This document shows, piece by piece, positions 1 through 6,628 of a DNA stretch of 8,674 bases. How positions within the stretch are numbered: the first letter of the stretch is position 1; each line of letters begins with the position of its first letter. Under the pieces are notes generated by a model, which worked only from the letters and a program-made list of their open reading frames with translations, was not told where the DNA came from and ran no database searches. The position numbers and the translations under genes are program-made. Source of the DNA: an uncultured Oscillospiraceae bacterium (GTDB taxonomy: Bacteria; Bacillota; Clostridia; Oscillospirales; Oscillospiraceae); the NCBI GenBank assembly GCA_905236265.1, contig CAJOOV010000029.1, positions 1 to 8,674 on the forward strand. The letters are read 5' to 3'.

Positions 1-10
1 AAGGGAGACG

Positions 11-84
11 ACTCCCTCCGACCCGCTGCGCTGCCAAAAGGCCCCCTCCCCGAGGGGGCTGTCAGCGAAGCTGACTGGGGGAGT
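11..84 (-). repeat. MITE-like palindromic repeat, copy 1
   Basis: A 74-bp element has short inverted ends (ACTCCC at 11-16, GGGAGT at 79-84) and two internal perfect hairpins: GCCCCCTC/GAGGGGGC (41-48 with 52-59) and GTCAGC/GCTGAC (61-66 with 70-75). Read on the minus strand, its GCCCCCTC hairpin block and its final CGGAGGGAGT match the element at 7368-7490, in the same order. The interiors differ. It contains no ORF, so any mobility would depend on an enzyme supplied in trans. Family membership beyond this window is inferred. Confidence 0.65.
36..59 (-). terminator. Terminator-like hairpin after nrnA, supplied by the repeat
   Basis: On the minus strand, an 8-bp perfect GC-rich stem (GCCCCCTC, 3-nt loop, GAGGGGGC) is followed by C and TTTT. 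It lies about 60 nt past the nrnA stop codon and would end the operon here. The T-tract is short, so efficiency is uncertain. The 88-120 stretch between repeat and nrnA stop is C-rich and shows nothing else. Confidence 0.5.
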
Positions 85-120
85 TTTGGCCGCCCCCTGT
101 GCGCCCCCCACAGTACCCCC

Positions 121-1071
121 TCACAGCATCCCCAGAATCGTCTCCAGCACCAGCGCCCTTGCCGTCTCCTCGTCCATGCTGTCCTTCAGCGTCGCCCCGG
201 CGGCAGCGGCGTGACCGCCGCCCCCCAGTCTGGCGCAGGTCTGGCTGGCGTTGAGATAGTCCGGGTTGGTGCGCAGGCTCAGCTTCCATTTGCCGGGGCT
301 CAGCTCCCGCAGGGTGGCGGCGGCCTGTACCCCCTCGATCTGGCGCAGCAGGGAGGACAGCTCCTCCGCATCCGCCTCCCCCGCCGAAAGCGCCTGCATG
401 GTGGCGATGGAGTTTGCGCCGATGACCACCCGCTCTCCCTGATAGAACTGCGCCCCCTCCAAAAGCCGTGCCTCCAGCGCCATGCGCTTGCGGGATTTCG
501 TCTGAAAGCAGCGCTTGTTGATCTCTCTGGAGAAGGTGCCGTACTCCATCACGGCGGCGGCGATCCGGTGGGTCTCCGGGGTGGTGTTGTCGTAGACAAA
601 GCATCCCGTGTCCGTAGACAGAGCCAGATACACCCCTCTGGCGATCTCCTCGTCCATCACCCCCAGATGCTCCCGGCAGATGCGGTAGATCATCTCTCCG
701 CAGGCGGCGGCTCCCGCATCCAGACACAGGTGCCGGGCGTAATGCTCGTTGGAGGGGTGGTGGTCAATGCAAAGCTCCACCTGCCCCCGGCAGCACGCCA
801 TCTCCGGGGGAAACAGCCCCTCGCTGGCGATGTCCACCGCCACCATATGCTCCCCGGTGTAGCCCTCCGGGGCAAAATAAGGGGCAATGTAGTCCAGATA
901 GGTTGACGTAACACCTTCATTACGGGCAACCCAAGCCGTCTTGCCCAGCCGTTTCAGCCCGGCGCACAGGGCGGCGGCACAGCCCAGCGTGTCCCCGTCG
1001 GGGCGGGTGTGGGTGAGAATGAGGAAATTGTCCCGCTCTTGCAGCCAGCGGGCGGCCTCTGCCTCTGTCAT
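121..1071 (-). CDS. nrnA: DHH/DHHA1 phosphoesterase, NrnA-type nanoRNase / pAp phosphatase
   Basis: Predicted cytosolic, metal-dependent phosphodiesterase of 316 aa. In the NrnA family these enzymes degrade 2-5-nt RNA fragments, act on pAp, and can cleave linear dinucleotides such as pApA. The DHH domain shows HTRPDGDTLG (residues 21-30, metal-binding H and D residues), VD (79-80), the DHH triad in IDHHPSN (102-108) and STDTG (152-156). The C-terminal DHHA1 domain carries the glycine-rich substrate loop GGGGHAAAAGA (283-293). The length is usual for NrnA. The start codon overlaps the rbfA stop by 4 nt (ATGA), which implies translational coupling and fixes the start. nrnA follows rbfA in many Firmicutes, often with truB next, but here the next 120 bp hold only repeat DNA. 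Family assignment is firm; substrate preference comes from the family. Confidence 0.93.
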   Translation of the reverse strand: MTEAEAARWLQERDNFLILTHTRPDGDTLGCAAALCAGLKRLGKTAWVARNEGVTSTYLDYIAPYFAPEGYTGEHMVAVDIASEGLFPPEMACCRGQVELCIDHHPSNEHYARHLCLDAGAAACGEMIYRICREHLGVMDEEIARGVYLALSTDTGCFVYDNTTPETHRIAAAVMEYGTFSREINKRCFQTKSRKRMALEARLLEGAQFYQGERVVIGANSIATMQALSAGEADAEELSSLLRQIEGVQAAATLRELSPGKWKLSLRTNPDYLNASQTCARLGGGGHAAAAGATLKDSMDEETARALVLETILGML

Positions 1072-1409
1072 TTGTCCAGCTCCTCCATCATGCGGATAAT
1101 CCGCGCGCCCTCGTCAATGGAGTTGTCCAGAATGAAGGTCAGCTCCGGGGTCTTGCGCAGGTCAAGGGCGTGACCCAGCTCCCGGCGCAGGTATCCGGCG
1201 GCGGATTTCAGCCCCCGGCGGATGTCCTTTGCGGCGGCCTGATCCAGCGTGGAGAGATAGACCTTGCAGTAGCTGAGATCGGAGGAGGTGTCCACCCGGA
1301 CAATGGAGAGCATGTGGCTGCTGATGCGGGGGTCCTTCACCGTGCGCAGCAGGGCGGACAGCTCCCGCTGGATGTCCTCATTGATTCGGTTGAGTCGATA
1401 GTTTGCCAT
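1068..1409 (-). CDS. rbfA: 30S ribosome-binding factor A
   Basis: A 113-aa RbfA with a single type II KH-like fold. It binds the nascent 30S subunit near the 16S rRNA 5' helix and helps late maturation, notably in the cold. Family signatures are RINEDIQRELS (8-18), the conserved KDPRI (25-29), the strand VRVDTSSDLSYCKVYLS (37-53) and LRKTPELTFILDNSIDEGARI at 84-104. The length is typical. AAGGAGG lies about 6 nt before the ATG and supports the start. It overlaps nrnA by 4 nt downstream. The 208-nt gap to infB upstream is unusually long for this gene pair and holds a terminator-like hairpin and a large inverted repeat. No convincing promoter was found in that gap, so rbfA probably depends on readthrough. 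Confidence 0.95.
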   Translation of the reverse strand: MANYRLNRINEDIQRELSALLRTVKDPRISSHMLSIVRVDTSSDLSYCKVYLSTLDQAAAKDIRRGLKSAAGYLRRELGHALDLRKTPELTFILDNSIDEGARIIRMMEELDK

Positions 1410-1467
1410 GATGTGCCTCCTTTGTACAGGAAATGGCAGGTTTCACGATTAAAAATGATGGTTCGCT

Positions 1468-1539
1468 TGTAGGGGCGCACACTGTGCGCCCGTTCGCACC
1501 GCTGGCGTTATCATCGGGCGCACACTGTGCGCCCCTACA
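1468..1539. repeat. Inverted pair of GGGGCGCACACTGTGCGCCC palindromes
   Basis: Two 24-bp copies (1469-1492 and 1515-1538) face each other across a 22-nt spacer and match as an inverted repeat with one central mismatch; the flanking T1468/A1539 also pair. Each copy is itself a palindrome, with GGGCGCACA and TGTGCGCCC around a single C. An exact reverse complement of the second copy lies at 7305-7328, and a diverged one at 7500-7523, so this is a dispersed repeat family. In RNA the pair could form a roughly 25-bp stem between infB and rbfA. Confidence 0.8.
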
Positions 1540-1554
1540 CACGTTGTGATGGTA

Positions 1555-1603
1555 GGAAAGAAACACAGGAGGCAGAGGCGGCACTGCCAGCCCCTGCCTC
1601 CTG
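1555..1603 (-). terminator. Terminator-like hairpin between infB and rbfA
   Basis: On the minus strand, 15 nt after the infB stop, CAGGAGGCAG (1603-1594) pairs perfectly with CTGCCTCCTG (1575-1566). The stem extends three more pairs inward, including one U-G wobble, and a small GGC/GCC hairpin fits in the loop. The tail is T-rich (TGTTTCTTT). The wobble is U-G in the infB-sense RNA but would be an A-C mismatch in the opposite strand, so the structure belongs to the operon transcript. It may be a partial terminator or a 3'-end-stabilising hairpin. Confidence 0.6.
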
Positions 1604-1617
1604 CAAAGCTACGGATA

Positions 1618-4014
1618 TTATACCTGAATCTGCTCCATCTGATACACCTCGAAGATGTCTCCCACCTTGATGTCGGAGAACTTCTCCAGGCCGATGCCGC
1701 ACTCGAAGTTGGTGGCGACCTCCTTCACGTCGTCCTTGAACCGGCGCAGGGAGGCAATGGCGCCCTCGTGGATGACCACGCCGTCCCGCACCAGCCGGAG
1801 CTGGGCGTTGCGCAGCACCTTGCCCTCCTTGACGTAGCAGCCTGCAATCGTGCCGGCGCCGGTGATCTTGTAGACCTCCCGCACCTCCACACGACCCAGC
1901 TCCACCTCACGGAACTTGGGCGAGAGCATACCCTTCATGGCAGCCTCGATCTCCTCAATGCAGTCGTAGATGACCCGGTAGAGCCGCACGTCCACCTTGT
2001 CCCGTTCGATCATGCTGCGAGCCACGTTGTCCGGGCGCACGGAGAAGCCCACGATAATGGCGTTGGAGGTGGAGGCCAGCATGACATCGCTCTCGTTGAT
2101 TGCGCCCACGCCGGAGTGGATTACCCGGACACGAACCTCCTCGTTGGAGAGCTTTTCCAGATTCTGCCGCACCGCCTCGGCGGAGCCCTGAACGTCCGCC
2201 TTGACGATGATCTTCAGCTCCTTCACGTCGCCCACCTGAATCTGGTCGAACAAATCGTCCAGAGAGACCTTCTTGGCGGCGGGGGCGGCAAGGGCGTCCT
2301 TGCGCTCCTGCTTGCGCTGCTCGGCAAGCTCCCTTGCCATGCGCTCATCCGCCACGGCGTAGAAGTCGTCCCCTGCGGAGGGCACCTCGGCCATACCGGT
2401 GATCTCCACCGGCACGGAGGGGCCTGCGCTCTTCACCGGCTTGCCCCGGTAGTCCGTCATGGCACGCACACGCCCCACGGCGGTGCCTGCGATGAGGATG
2501 TCCCCCTGCTTCAGGGTGCCGTTTTGCACCAGCAGGGTGGCCACAGGGCCTCTGCCCTTGTCCAGCCTTGCCTCGATGACGGCACCACGGGCGGCACGGT
2601 TGGGGTTTGCCTTCAGCTCCCGCATCTCCGCCACCAGAAGCACGTTCTCCAGCAGCTCGTCAATGCCCGCTCCGGTCTTGGCGGAGATGGGGCAGATAAT
2701 GGTATCGCCGCCCCAGTCCTCACTGAGCAGGTCGTACTGGGTGAGCTGCTGCTTGATGTTCTCCGGGTTTGCGCCGGGGAGATCCATCTTGTTGATGGCA
2801 ACCACAATGGGGATCCCGGCGGCCTTGGCGTGGTTGATGGCCTCCACGGTCTGGGGCATAATGCCGTCGTCTGCGGCCACCACCAGAATGGCAATGTCCG
2901 TCACCATAGCGCCACGGGCACGCATGGCGGTAAAGGCCTCATGGCCGGGGGTGTCCAGAAAGGTGACCACCTTGTCGTTCACGTTCACCTGATAAGCGCC
3001 GATGGCCTGGGTAATGCCGCCCGCCTCTCCGGCGGTGACGTTGGTGGAGCGGATATAGTCCAGCAGGGAGGTCTTGCCGTGGTCAACGTGACCCATGACC
3101 ACAATGACCGGGGCACGGGGCTGGAGATCCTCCTCCCTGTCCTCTGCCGTCTCAATGAGCTTCTCCTCCAGGGTGACAACCACCTCGTGCTTCACCTTGC
3201 AGCCCATCTCCTCGGCCACAATGGCGGCGGTGTCGAAATCGATGGTCTCGCTGAGGGAGGCCATGACCCCCAGCTTCATCAGCTCCTTCACCACGGCGGT
3301 GCCCTGCTTCTTCATGCGGCTGGCCAGCTCGCCCACGGAGATTTCGTCGGGGATCTCCACGGTGACCACCACGTTCTTGCGTGCCATCTCCTGCTGCAGG
3401 CGGCGCATCTGCTGGCGCTGCTCCTCCTGACGGCGCTTCTGGCTCTGGGCGCCCTTGCGCTTTTGCTGGGAGCGGTTGCTCTTCAGCTTCTGCTTGCCCT
3501 GCTGCATCCGGTCGGCGTGGTCGGGGGCCAGCTCGTCCAGATGGGCGTCATACCGGTCCAGATTCACGTCGGCGCTCTTGCGGGTGTTCACCGTCTTTTT
3601 CTCCGGCACCTTCCGGGGGGCGGACTGGGCGCTTTCGGCCTGCTGCTTTGCCCCGGCATCCGTCTTTGCAGTCTCCGCCTTGGGAGTGTTCTCCGCCTTG
3701 GGGGCAGGCTCAGTCTTGGCCGTTTCCTCCGCCTTGGGCTGCCGGGTCTCCTCCTTTTGGGGAGCCTGCTTTGCCTCGGCGGCCTTGGGGGCGGTGAGGC
3801 TCAGCGCCTGCTGCAGATCCGCCACCTGATTGTGCTGGGTCAGGTACTCAAACACCAGACTCAGCTCCATCTCATTCAGGGCAGCCATGTGGCTGGAAGG
3901 GGTCTGGGCGTACTTGGTGAGGATCTCCGTCACCTTTTTGGAGCCTACCGCCTTGCCCTTCACCTTAAAATCCTTCGCTACCTCGTGTACTCGATACTTC
4001 AGTTCAATCGCCAT
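1618..4014 (-). CDS. infB: Translation initiation factor IF-2
   Basis: A 798-aa GTPase that places initiator fMet-tRNA on the 30S subunit and promotes 50S joining. The N-terminal IF2N domain (about 1-55) is followed by a low-complexity Lys/Glu/Ala/Pro linker (about 75-135, with repeated KAE motifs) and a very basic segment (170-212). A second IF2 N-terminal domain spans about 215-285. The G domain has G1 GHVDHGKTS (308-316), G2 GGITQ (332-336), G3 DTPGH (354-358), G4 NKMD (408-411) and G5 SAK (444-446). Domains II, III and IV follow, with the C-terminal fMet-tRNA-binding part intact. All catalytic motifs are canonical. AAGGAGGT at 4028-4021, 6 nt before ATG, sets the start. A strongly structured 111-nt leader separates it from ylxQ. 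Confidence 0.98.
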   Translation of the reverse strand: MAIELKYRVHEVAKDFKVKGKAVGSKKVTEILTKYAQTPSSHMAALNEMELSLVFEYLTQHNQVADLQQALSLTAPKAAEAKQAPQKEETRQPKAEETAKTEPAPKAENTPKAETAKTDAGAKQQAESAQSAPRKVPEKKTVNTRKSADVNLDRYDAHLDELAPDHADRMQQGKQKLKSNRSQQKRKGAQSQKRRQEEQRQQMRRLQQEMARKNVVVTVEIPDEISVGELASRMKKQGTAVVKELMKLGVMASLSETIDFDTAAIVAEEMGCKVKHEVVVTLEEKLIETAEDREEDLQPRAPVIVVMGHVDHGKTSLLDYIRSTNVTAGEAGGITQAIGAYQVNVNDKVVTFLDTPGHEAFTAMRARGAMVTDIAILVVAADDGIMPQTVEAINHAKAAGIPIVVAINKMDLPGANPENIKQQLTQYDLLSEDWGGDTIICPISAKTGAGIDELLENVLLVAEMRELKANPNRAARGAVIEARLDKGRGPVATLLVQNGTLKQGDILIAGTAVGRVRAMTDYRGKPVKSAGPSVPVEITGMAEVPSAGDDFYAVADERMARELAEQRKQERKDALAAPAAKKVSLDDLFDQIQVGDVKELKIIVKADVQGSAEAVRQNLEKLSNEEVRVRVIHSGVGAINESDVMLASTSNAIIVGFSVRPDNVARSMIERDKVDVRLYRVIYDCIEEIEAAMKGMLSPKFREVELGRVEVREVYKITGAGTIAGCYVKEGKVLRNAQLRLVRDGVVIHEGAIASLRRFKDDVKEVATNFECGIGLEKFSDIKVGDIFEVYQMEQIQV

Positions 4015-4041
4015 AAACGTACCTCCTTCTCATTGAAGGCC

Positions 4042-4103
4042 TGTGCCAGCGGGAAACACCCGCAGGGGGAGCGCCCCGTCCACGGGGGTTTCCCACTGAC
4101 ACA
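4042..4103 (-). ncRNA. Structured leader RNA upstream of infB (candidate regulatory element)
   Basis: On the minus strand a 16-bp stem joins UGUGUCAGUGGGAAAC (4103-4088) to GUUUCCCGCUGGCACA (4057-4042), with 14 Watson-Crick and 2 G-U pairs. Inside are a CCCCG/CGGGG hairpin with a UGGA loop (4087-4074) and possibly a short CGC/GCG hairpin (4073-4061), giving a junction-like fold. The stem ends 13 nt before the infB ribosome binding site. No T-tract follows, so it is not a simple terminator. Both non-Watson-Crick pairs are G-U only in the infB-sense RNA. The function is unknown: a protein-binding or translational control site, an RNase III-type processing site, or a repeat are all possible. I know of no named family matching it. 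Confidence 0.5.
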
Positions 4104-4125
4104 AACGGTCAGATCACTACACATA

Positions 4126-4527
4126 TCACTTGCTCCGGGAGCGTTTTCCCGGTTTTTTCAGCCGTCTCCGGGCTATTTTCTCCTGCTTTTCCTCCAGCGC
4201 CTCCAATGCGCCCCGGTGGCGCTCGTCCAGCGCCGCCAGCCTTCCGGCGAAGGCCGCCGCCATGCCCAGATCCGTCAGGGCGGCGGCAGCGCAGCTCTTC
4301 CAGCCCACCGCCTGTCCCAGCGCAGCCTTGTCTGCCTCCAGATAGAGGATGGGCAGCTTTCCCTGAGAGCGGTGCTCCATGCGGCGCACGGTGTTCTCTC
4401 CTGCGTCTGAGGCCAGCACCACCAGCCGCACCGTTCCGGCGGAGAGGGCGGCGTTTACCGCCTCCTCCCCCGCTGCCAGCTTTCCCGCCCGCAGGGCAAG
4501 ACCCAGAGAGGTCAACGGCTCATTCAT
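4126..4527 (-). CDS. ylxQ: L7Ae-family RNA-binding protein YlxQ
   Basis: A 133-aa protein whose first 100 residues match the L7Ae/L30e/S12e fold, a family that binds kink-turn RNA. The hallmarks are LGLALRAGKLAAGEEAV (8-24), with the G-K RNA-contact region, and VVLASDAGENT (36-46). YlxQ is ribosome-associated or RNA-binding in Firmicutes, but its cellular role is not settled. The ATG is preceded by GGAGGGGGA, and the first 8 nt overlap the end of ylxR, consistent with translational coupling. Residues 101-133 form an extra charged helix and a basic tail (KKPGKRSRSK at 124-133), longer than the roughly 100-aa homologues. A longer upstream reading in this frame would overlap ylxR heavily and was not used. 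Confidence 0.9.
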   Translation of the reverse strand: MNEPLTSLGLALRAGKLAAGEEAVNAALSAGTVRLVVLASDAGENTVRRMEHRSQGKLPILYLEADKAALGQAVGWKSCAAAALTDLGMAAAFAGRLAALDERHRGALEALEEKQEKIARRRLKKPGKRSRSK

Positions 4528-4795
4528 CCCTGTCCCCCTCCCGCATCTGCGCCTCAAGGGCGGCATAAACCTGGTCGGGGACAGCCACAGAGAACGCCCG
4601 CTCCAGCGCTCTGCTCTTGCGGATTTTGGCAAGGCAGGCGCTCTCCGGGCAGACGTATGCGCCCCGTCCGGATTTCTTTCCCCGAAAGTCCAGAGAAATC
4701 TCCCCCTCCGGGGAGCGCACCACCCGGATCAGCTCCCGCTTGGGCTTGTGCTCCCGGCAGCCCAGACACTGGCGCATGGGTATCTTCTTCGGCAT
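4520..4795 (-). CDS. rnpM: RNase P modulator RnpM (YlxR)
   Basis: A 91-aa protein of the YlxR family. It shows the defining RQCLGCRE motif (8-15) and KSGRGAYVC (41-49), which form the conserved basic RNA-binding face, plus two further family positions, Cys49 and Cys54. In Bacillus-type bacteria the homologue binds the RNase P RNA and modulates RNase P activity, hence RnpM. AAGGAGGG about 6 nt upstream of the ATG supports the start. It lies 27 nt downstream of nusA and overlaps ylxQ by 8 nt, as expected for the nusA-ylxR-ylxQ-infB cluster. The acidic C-terminus (REGDRDE) is short and not diagnostic. Confidence 0.94.
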   Translation of the reverse strand: MPKKIPMRQCLGCREHKPKRELIRVVRSPEGEISLDFRGKKSGRGAYVCPESACLAKIRKSRALERAFSVAVPDQVYAALEAQMREGDRDE

Positions 4796-4822
4796 TGCTC
4801 TCCCTCCTTTGGCAGGGGCGGC

Positions 4823-6043
4823 TTATTCCGCCCCGTCCTGCAGGGGCTCGGCCTGCGCGTCCTCAGCGGCCTGAGCGCTCTCCCCGGCGGGGGCGGCTTC
4901 GGCAGGGTCAGCCTCGGCGTTCAGTGCGGCCAGCTCCTCCTCGTCGGCAGCGCCGGAGACGCTTTTGATGTCGATCTTAAAGCCGGTGAGCCGGGCGGCG
5001 AGGCGGGCATTCTGCCCCTCCTTGCCGATGGCAAGGGAGAGCTGGTCGTCGGGGACAATGACCCGGCAGCTGCGCTCCTCCAGCTCGGTGACGCTCACCA
5101 CGCTGGCGGGGGCGAGGGCGGCGGCCACATATTCGGCGGGGTCGTCGCTGTACTTGATGATGTCCACCTTTTCCCCGTGCAGCTCCTCCACCACGGCGTT
5201 CACCCGCTGGCCTCTGGTGCCTACGCAGGCACCGATGGGGTCGATCTCGCTCTGGCTGCTCCAGACGGCCATCTTGGTGCGGCTGCCCGCCTCACGGGCG
5301 ATGGAGCGAATCTCCACCACGCCGTCAAACAGCTCCGGCACCTCCAGCTCAAACAGCCTGCGCACCAGTCCGAAGTGGGTACGGGAGATGAGCACCCTTG
5401 TGCCCCGTGTCTCCCGCTTCACGTCCACCACATAGACCCGGATCCGGTCGCCCTCCTTATAGCTCTCCCCCTTCACCTGCTCTCCGGCGGTGAGCAGGGC
5501 GTCGGTGAACTCCTTGCCGGAGCTGAGGCGGACGTGGAGTGCGCCGGAGCCGGGGTCGATGCGGGTGACGATGCCGGTCATCAGCTCCTCCCGGTGGGCG
5601 AAGAACTCGTCAAAGACCATGTTCCGCTCCGCCTCCCGGATGCCCTGAATAATCACCTGACGGGCGGTCTGGGCGGCGATGCGTCCGAAGTTCTTGGTCT
5701 TGACCTCGCTGCTCACCACGTCGCCCAGCTGCACTCTGGGCAGCAGCTTTCTCGCCTCCTCCAGAGAGATCTCCGTGCCCGGATTGTCCACGCTCTCCAC
5801 CACGTCCCGGCGGATAATCATACGCAGCAGGTTCTTCTCCGGGTCTGCCTGAATGACGATGTTTTCCTCCACGCCCTCGTGGTCCCGCTTATAGGCGGAG
5901 ATCAGCGCCTGCGTGATCTTTTCCAGCATATATTCCTTCTTGATGCCCCGCTCCTTTTCCAGAAGCTCCAGCGCAAGGAAAAACTCCTGAGCGTCCTCCT
6001 CCGGGGTAGGGCCTTTCTTCTTGCTGACTCTCTTTGCTGCCAT
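4823..6043 (-). CDS. nusA: Transcription termination/antitermination factor NusA
   Basis: A 406-aa RNA polymerase-binding elongation factor that controls pausing, intrinsic termination and rRNA antitermination. The N-terminal polymerase-binding domain (about 17-140) ends in the conserved NFGRIAAQTARQVIIQGIRE (118-137). An S1 domain (about 152-222) follows, then KH1 with GACVGTRG (271-278) and KH2 with AIGKEGQNARLAARLTG (338-354). The C-terminal 40 residues are an Ala/Glu/Asp-rich acidic tail, and the extra repeats of E. coli NusA are absent, as in Firmicutes. The chosen ATG at 6043 has AAGGAG 8 nt upstream. An upstream in-frame ATG at 6076 adds 11 unconserved residues without such a site. It follows rimP by 48 nt. 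In some bacteria NusA feeds back on its own operon, relevant to the rimP leader hairpin. Confidence 0.97.
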   Translation of the reverse strand: MAAKRVSKKKGPTPEEDAQEFFLALELLEKERGIKKEYMLEKITQALISAYKRDHEGVEENIVIQADPEKNLLRMIIRRDVVESVDNPGTEISLEEARKLLPRVQLGDVVSSEVKTKNFGRIAAQTARQVIIQGIREAERNMVFDEFFAHREELMTGIVTRIDPGSGALHVRLSSGKEFTDALLTAGEQVKGESYKEGDRIRVYVVDVKRETRGTRVLISRTHFGLVRRLFELEVPELFDGVVEIRSIAREAGSRTKMAVWSSQSEIDPIGACVGTRGQRVNAVVEELHGEKVDIIKYSDDPAEYVAAALAPASVVSVTELEERSCRVIVPDDQLSLAIGKEGQNARLAARLTGFKIDIKSVSGAADEEELAALNAEADPAEAAPAGESAQAAEDAQAEPLQDGAE

Positions 6044-6091
6044 GTCCTTCACTCCTTTATCAAAACACAAAAACAATCCGTTCTCAGCGGC

Positions 6092-6550
6092 TCAAAACAC
6101 CACGTCCAGCCGCACCAGCGCAATCTCCCGCTTGGGGAACAGGCGCTCCTGTCCGTCGGGGAGGGTGATGGTCACATCCCCGTTGTCATAGCCCTTCAGC
6201 GTGCCGTGGAACTCCTTTTTCCCCTCAATGGGGCGGTAGGTTCGCACCTCCACGGCGGAGCCGGTGAAGGCGGCGAAATGCTCCGGCTTTTTCAGGGAGC
6301 GGTCAATGCCTGCGGAGGAGACCTCAAGGGTATAGCTGCCCTCAATGGGGTCGGCCTCGTCCAGGGCATCGCTCAGCGGGCGGCTCACCGCCTCGCACTG
6401 GCTGATGTCCACCCCGCCGGGGCAGTCGATATACACCCGCAGGAACCATGTGCCTGCCTCCCGCACATATTCCACATCCCAAAGGCTGCACCCCGCCTGC
6501 TCCACAAAGGGCAGGGCGAGGGAGGCAGCGATTTCCGTCACTTTTTTCAT
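6092..6550 (-). CDS. rimP: Ribosome maturation factor RimP
   Basis: A 152-aa protein needed for assembly of the 30S head domain, acting early with S19/S12-type proteins. The N-terminal domain includes ALPFVEQAGCSLWDVEYVREAG and WFLRVYIDCPGGVDISQCE (35-53). The central signature LEVSSAGIDRSLKKPEHF (75-92) is near the family consensus, with Ala80 where Pro or Ala is usual. The C-terminal SH3-like domain spans about 93-152. The chosen ATG begins the conserved MKKVTEIA start. A longer in-frame opening at 6691 lies upstream of the predicted transcription start. The ribosome binding site is weak: GAGG about 11 nt before the ATG. rimP is the first gene of the operon and has a leader hairpin. Confidence 0.95.
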   Translation of the reverse strand: MKKVTEIAASLALPFVEQAGCSLWDVEYVREAGTWFLRVYIDCPGGVDISQCEAVSRPLSDALDEADPIEGSYTLEVSSAGIDRSLKKPEHFAAFTGSAVEVRTYRPIEGKKEFHGTLKGYDNGDVTITLPDGQERLFPKREIALVRLDVVF

Positions 6551-6570
6551 CTTGGTTTTTGCCTCATTAC

Positions 6571-6601
6571 AAAACGAAAGAGCGAGGCAGGCCTCACTCT
6601 T
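6571..6601 (-). promoter_or_regulatory. Attenuator-like hairpin in the rimP leader
   Basis: On the minus strand, AAGAGUGAGGC (6601-6591) pairs with GCCUCGCUCUU (6588-6578) over 11 bp with one U-G wobble, separated by only 2 nt (a 4-nt loop if the end pair opens). A T-rich tail follows (UCGUUUU, 6577-6571). It lies between the predicted start site near 6622 and the rimP ATG. The GCCUC of the 3' arm could instead pair with the GAGGC at the rimP ribosome binding site (6565-6561). It may be an attenuator or a translational switch; this is inferred from sequence only. Confidence 0.5.
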
Positions 6602-6628
6602 CAGGTTGATACGTTCTATGATGGGTAC

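Noticed and set aside
1410..1467. A promoter for rbfA (TTTAAT near the minus-strand TTTTTAATCG).
   Set aside because: No acceptable -35 lies 16-18 nt upstream, because that position falls in the GC-rich palindrome.
1546..4410. A 954-codon open frame on the plus strand, antisense to infB.
   Set aside because: It mirrors infB in the opposite strand, is His/Leu/Gly-rich as expected for an antisense of GC-rich codons, shows no domain motif, and infB has every canonical GTPase motif.
4528..4632. A longer ylxQ start at 4632.
   Set aside because: It would overlap ylxR by more than 100 nt; the ATG at 4527 has a GGAGGGGG site and begins the conserved fold.
6044..6076. A longer nusA start at 6076.
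   Set aside because: It adds 11 residues that do not resemble NusA, while the ATG at 6043 has a good AAGGAG at 8 nt.
6044..6091. A terminator between rimP and nusA (CCG/CGG hairpin before a T-rich run).
   Set aside because: The stem is only 3 bp, too weak to support.
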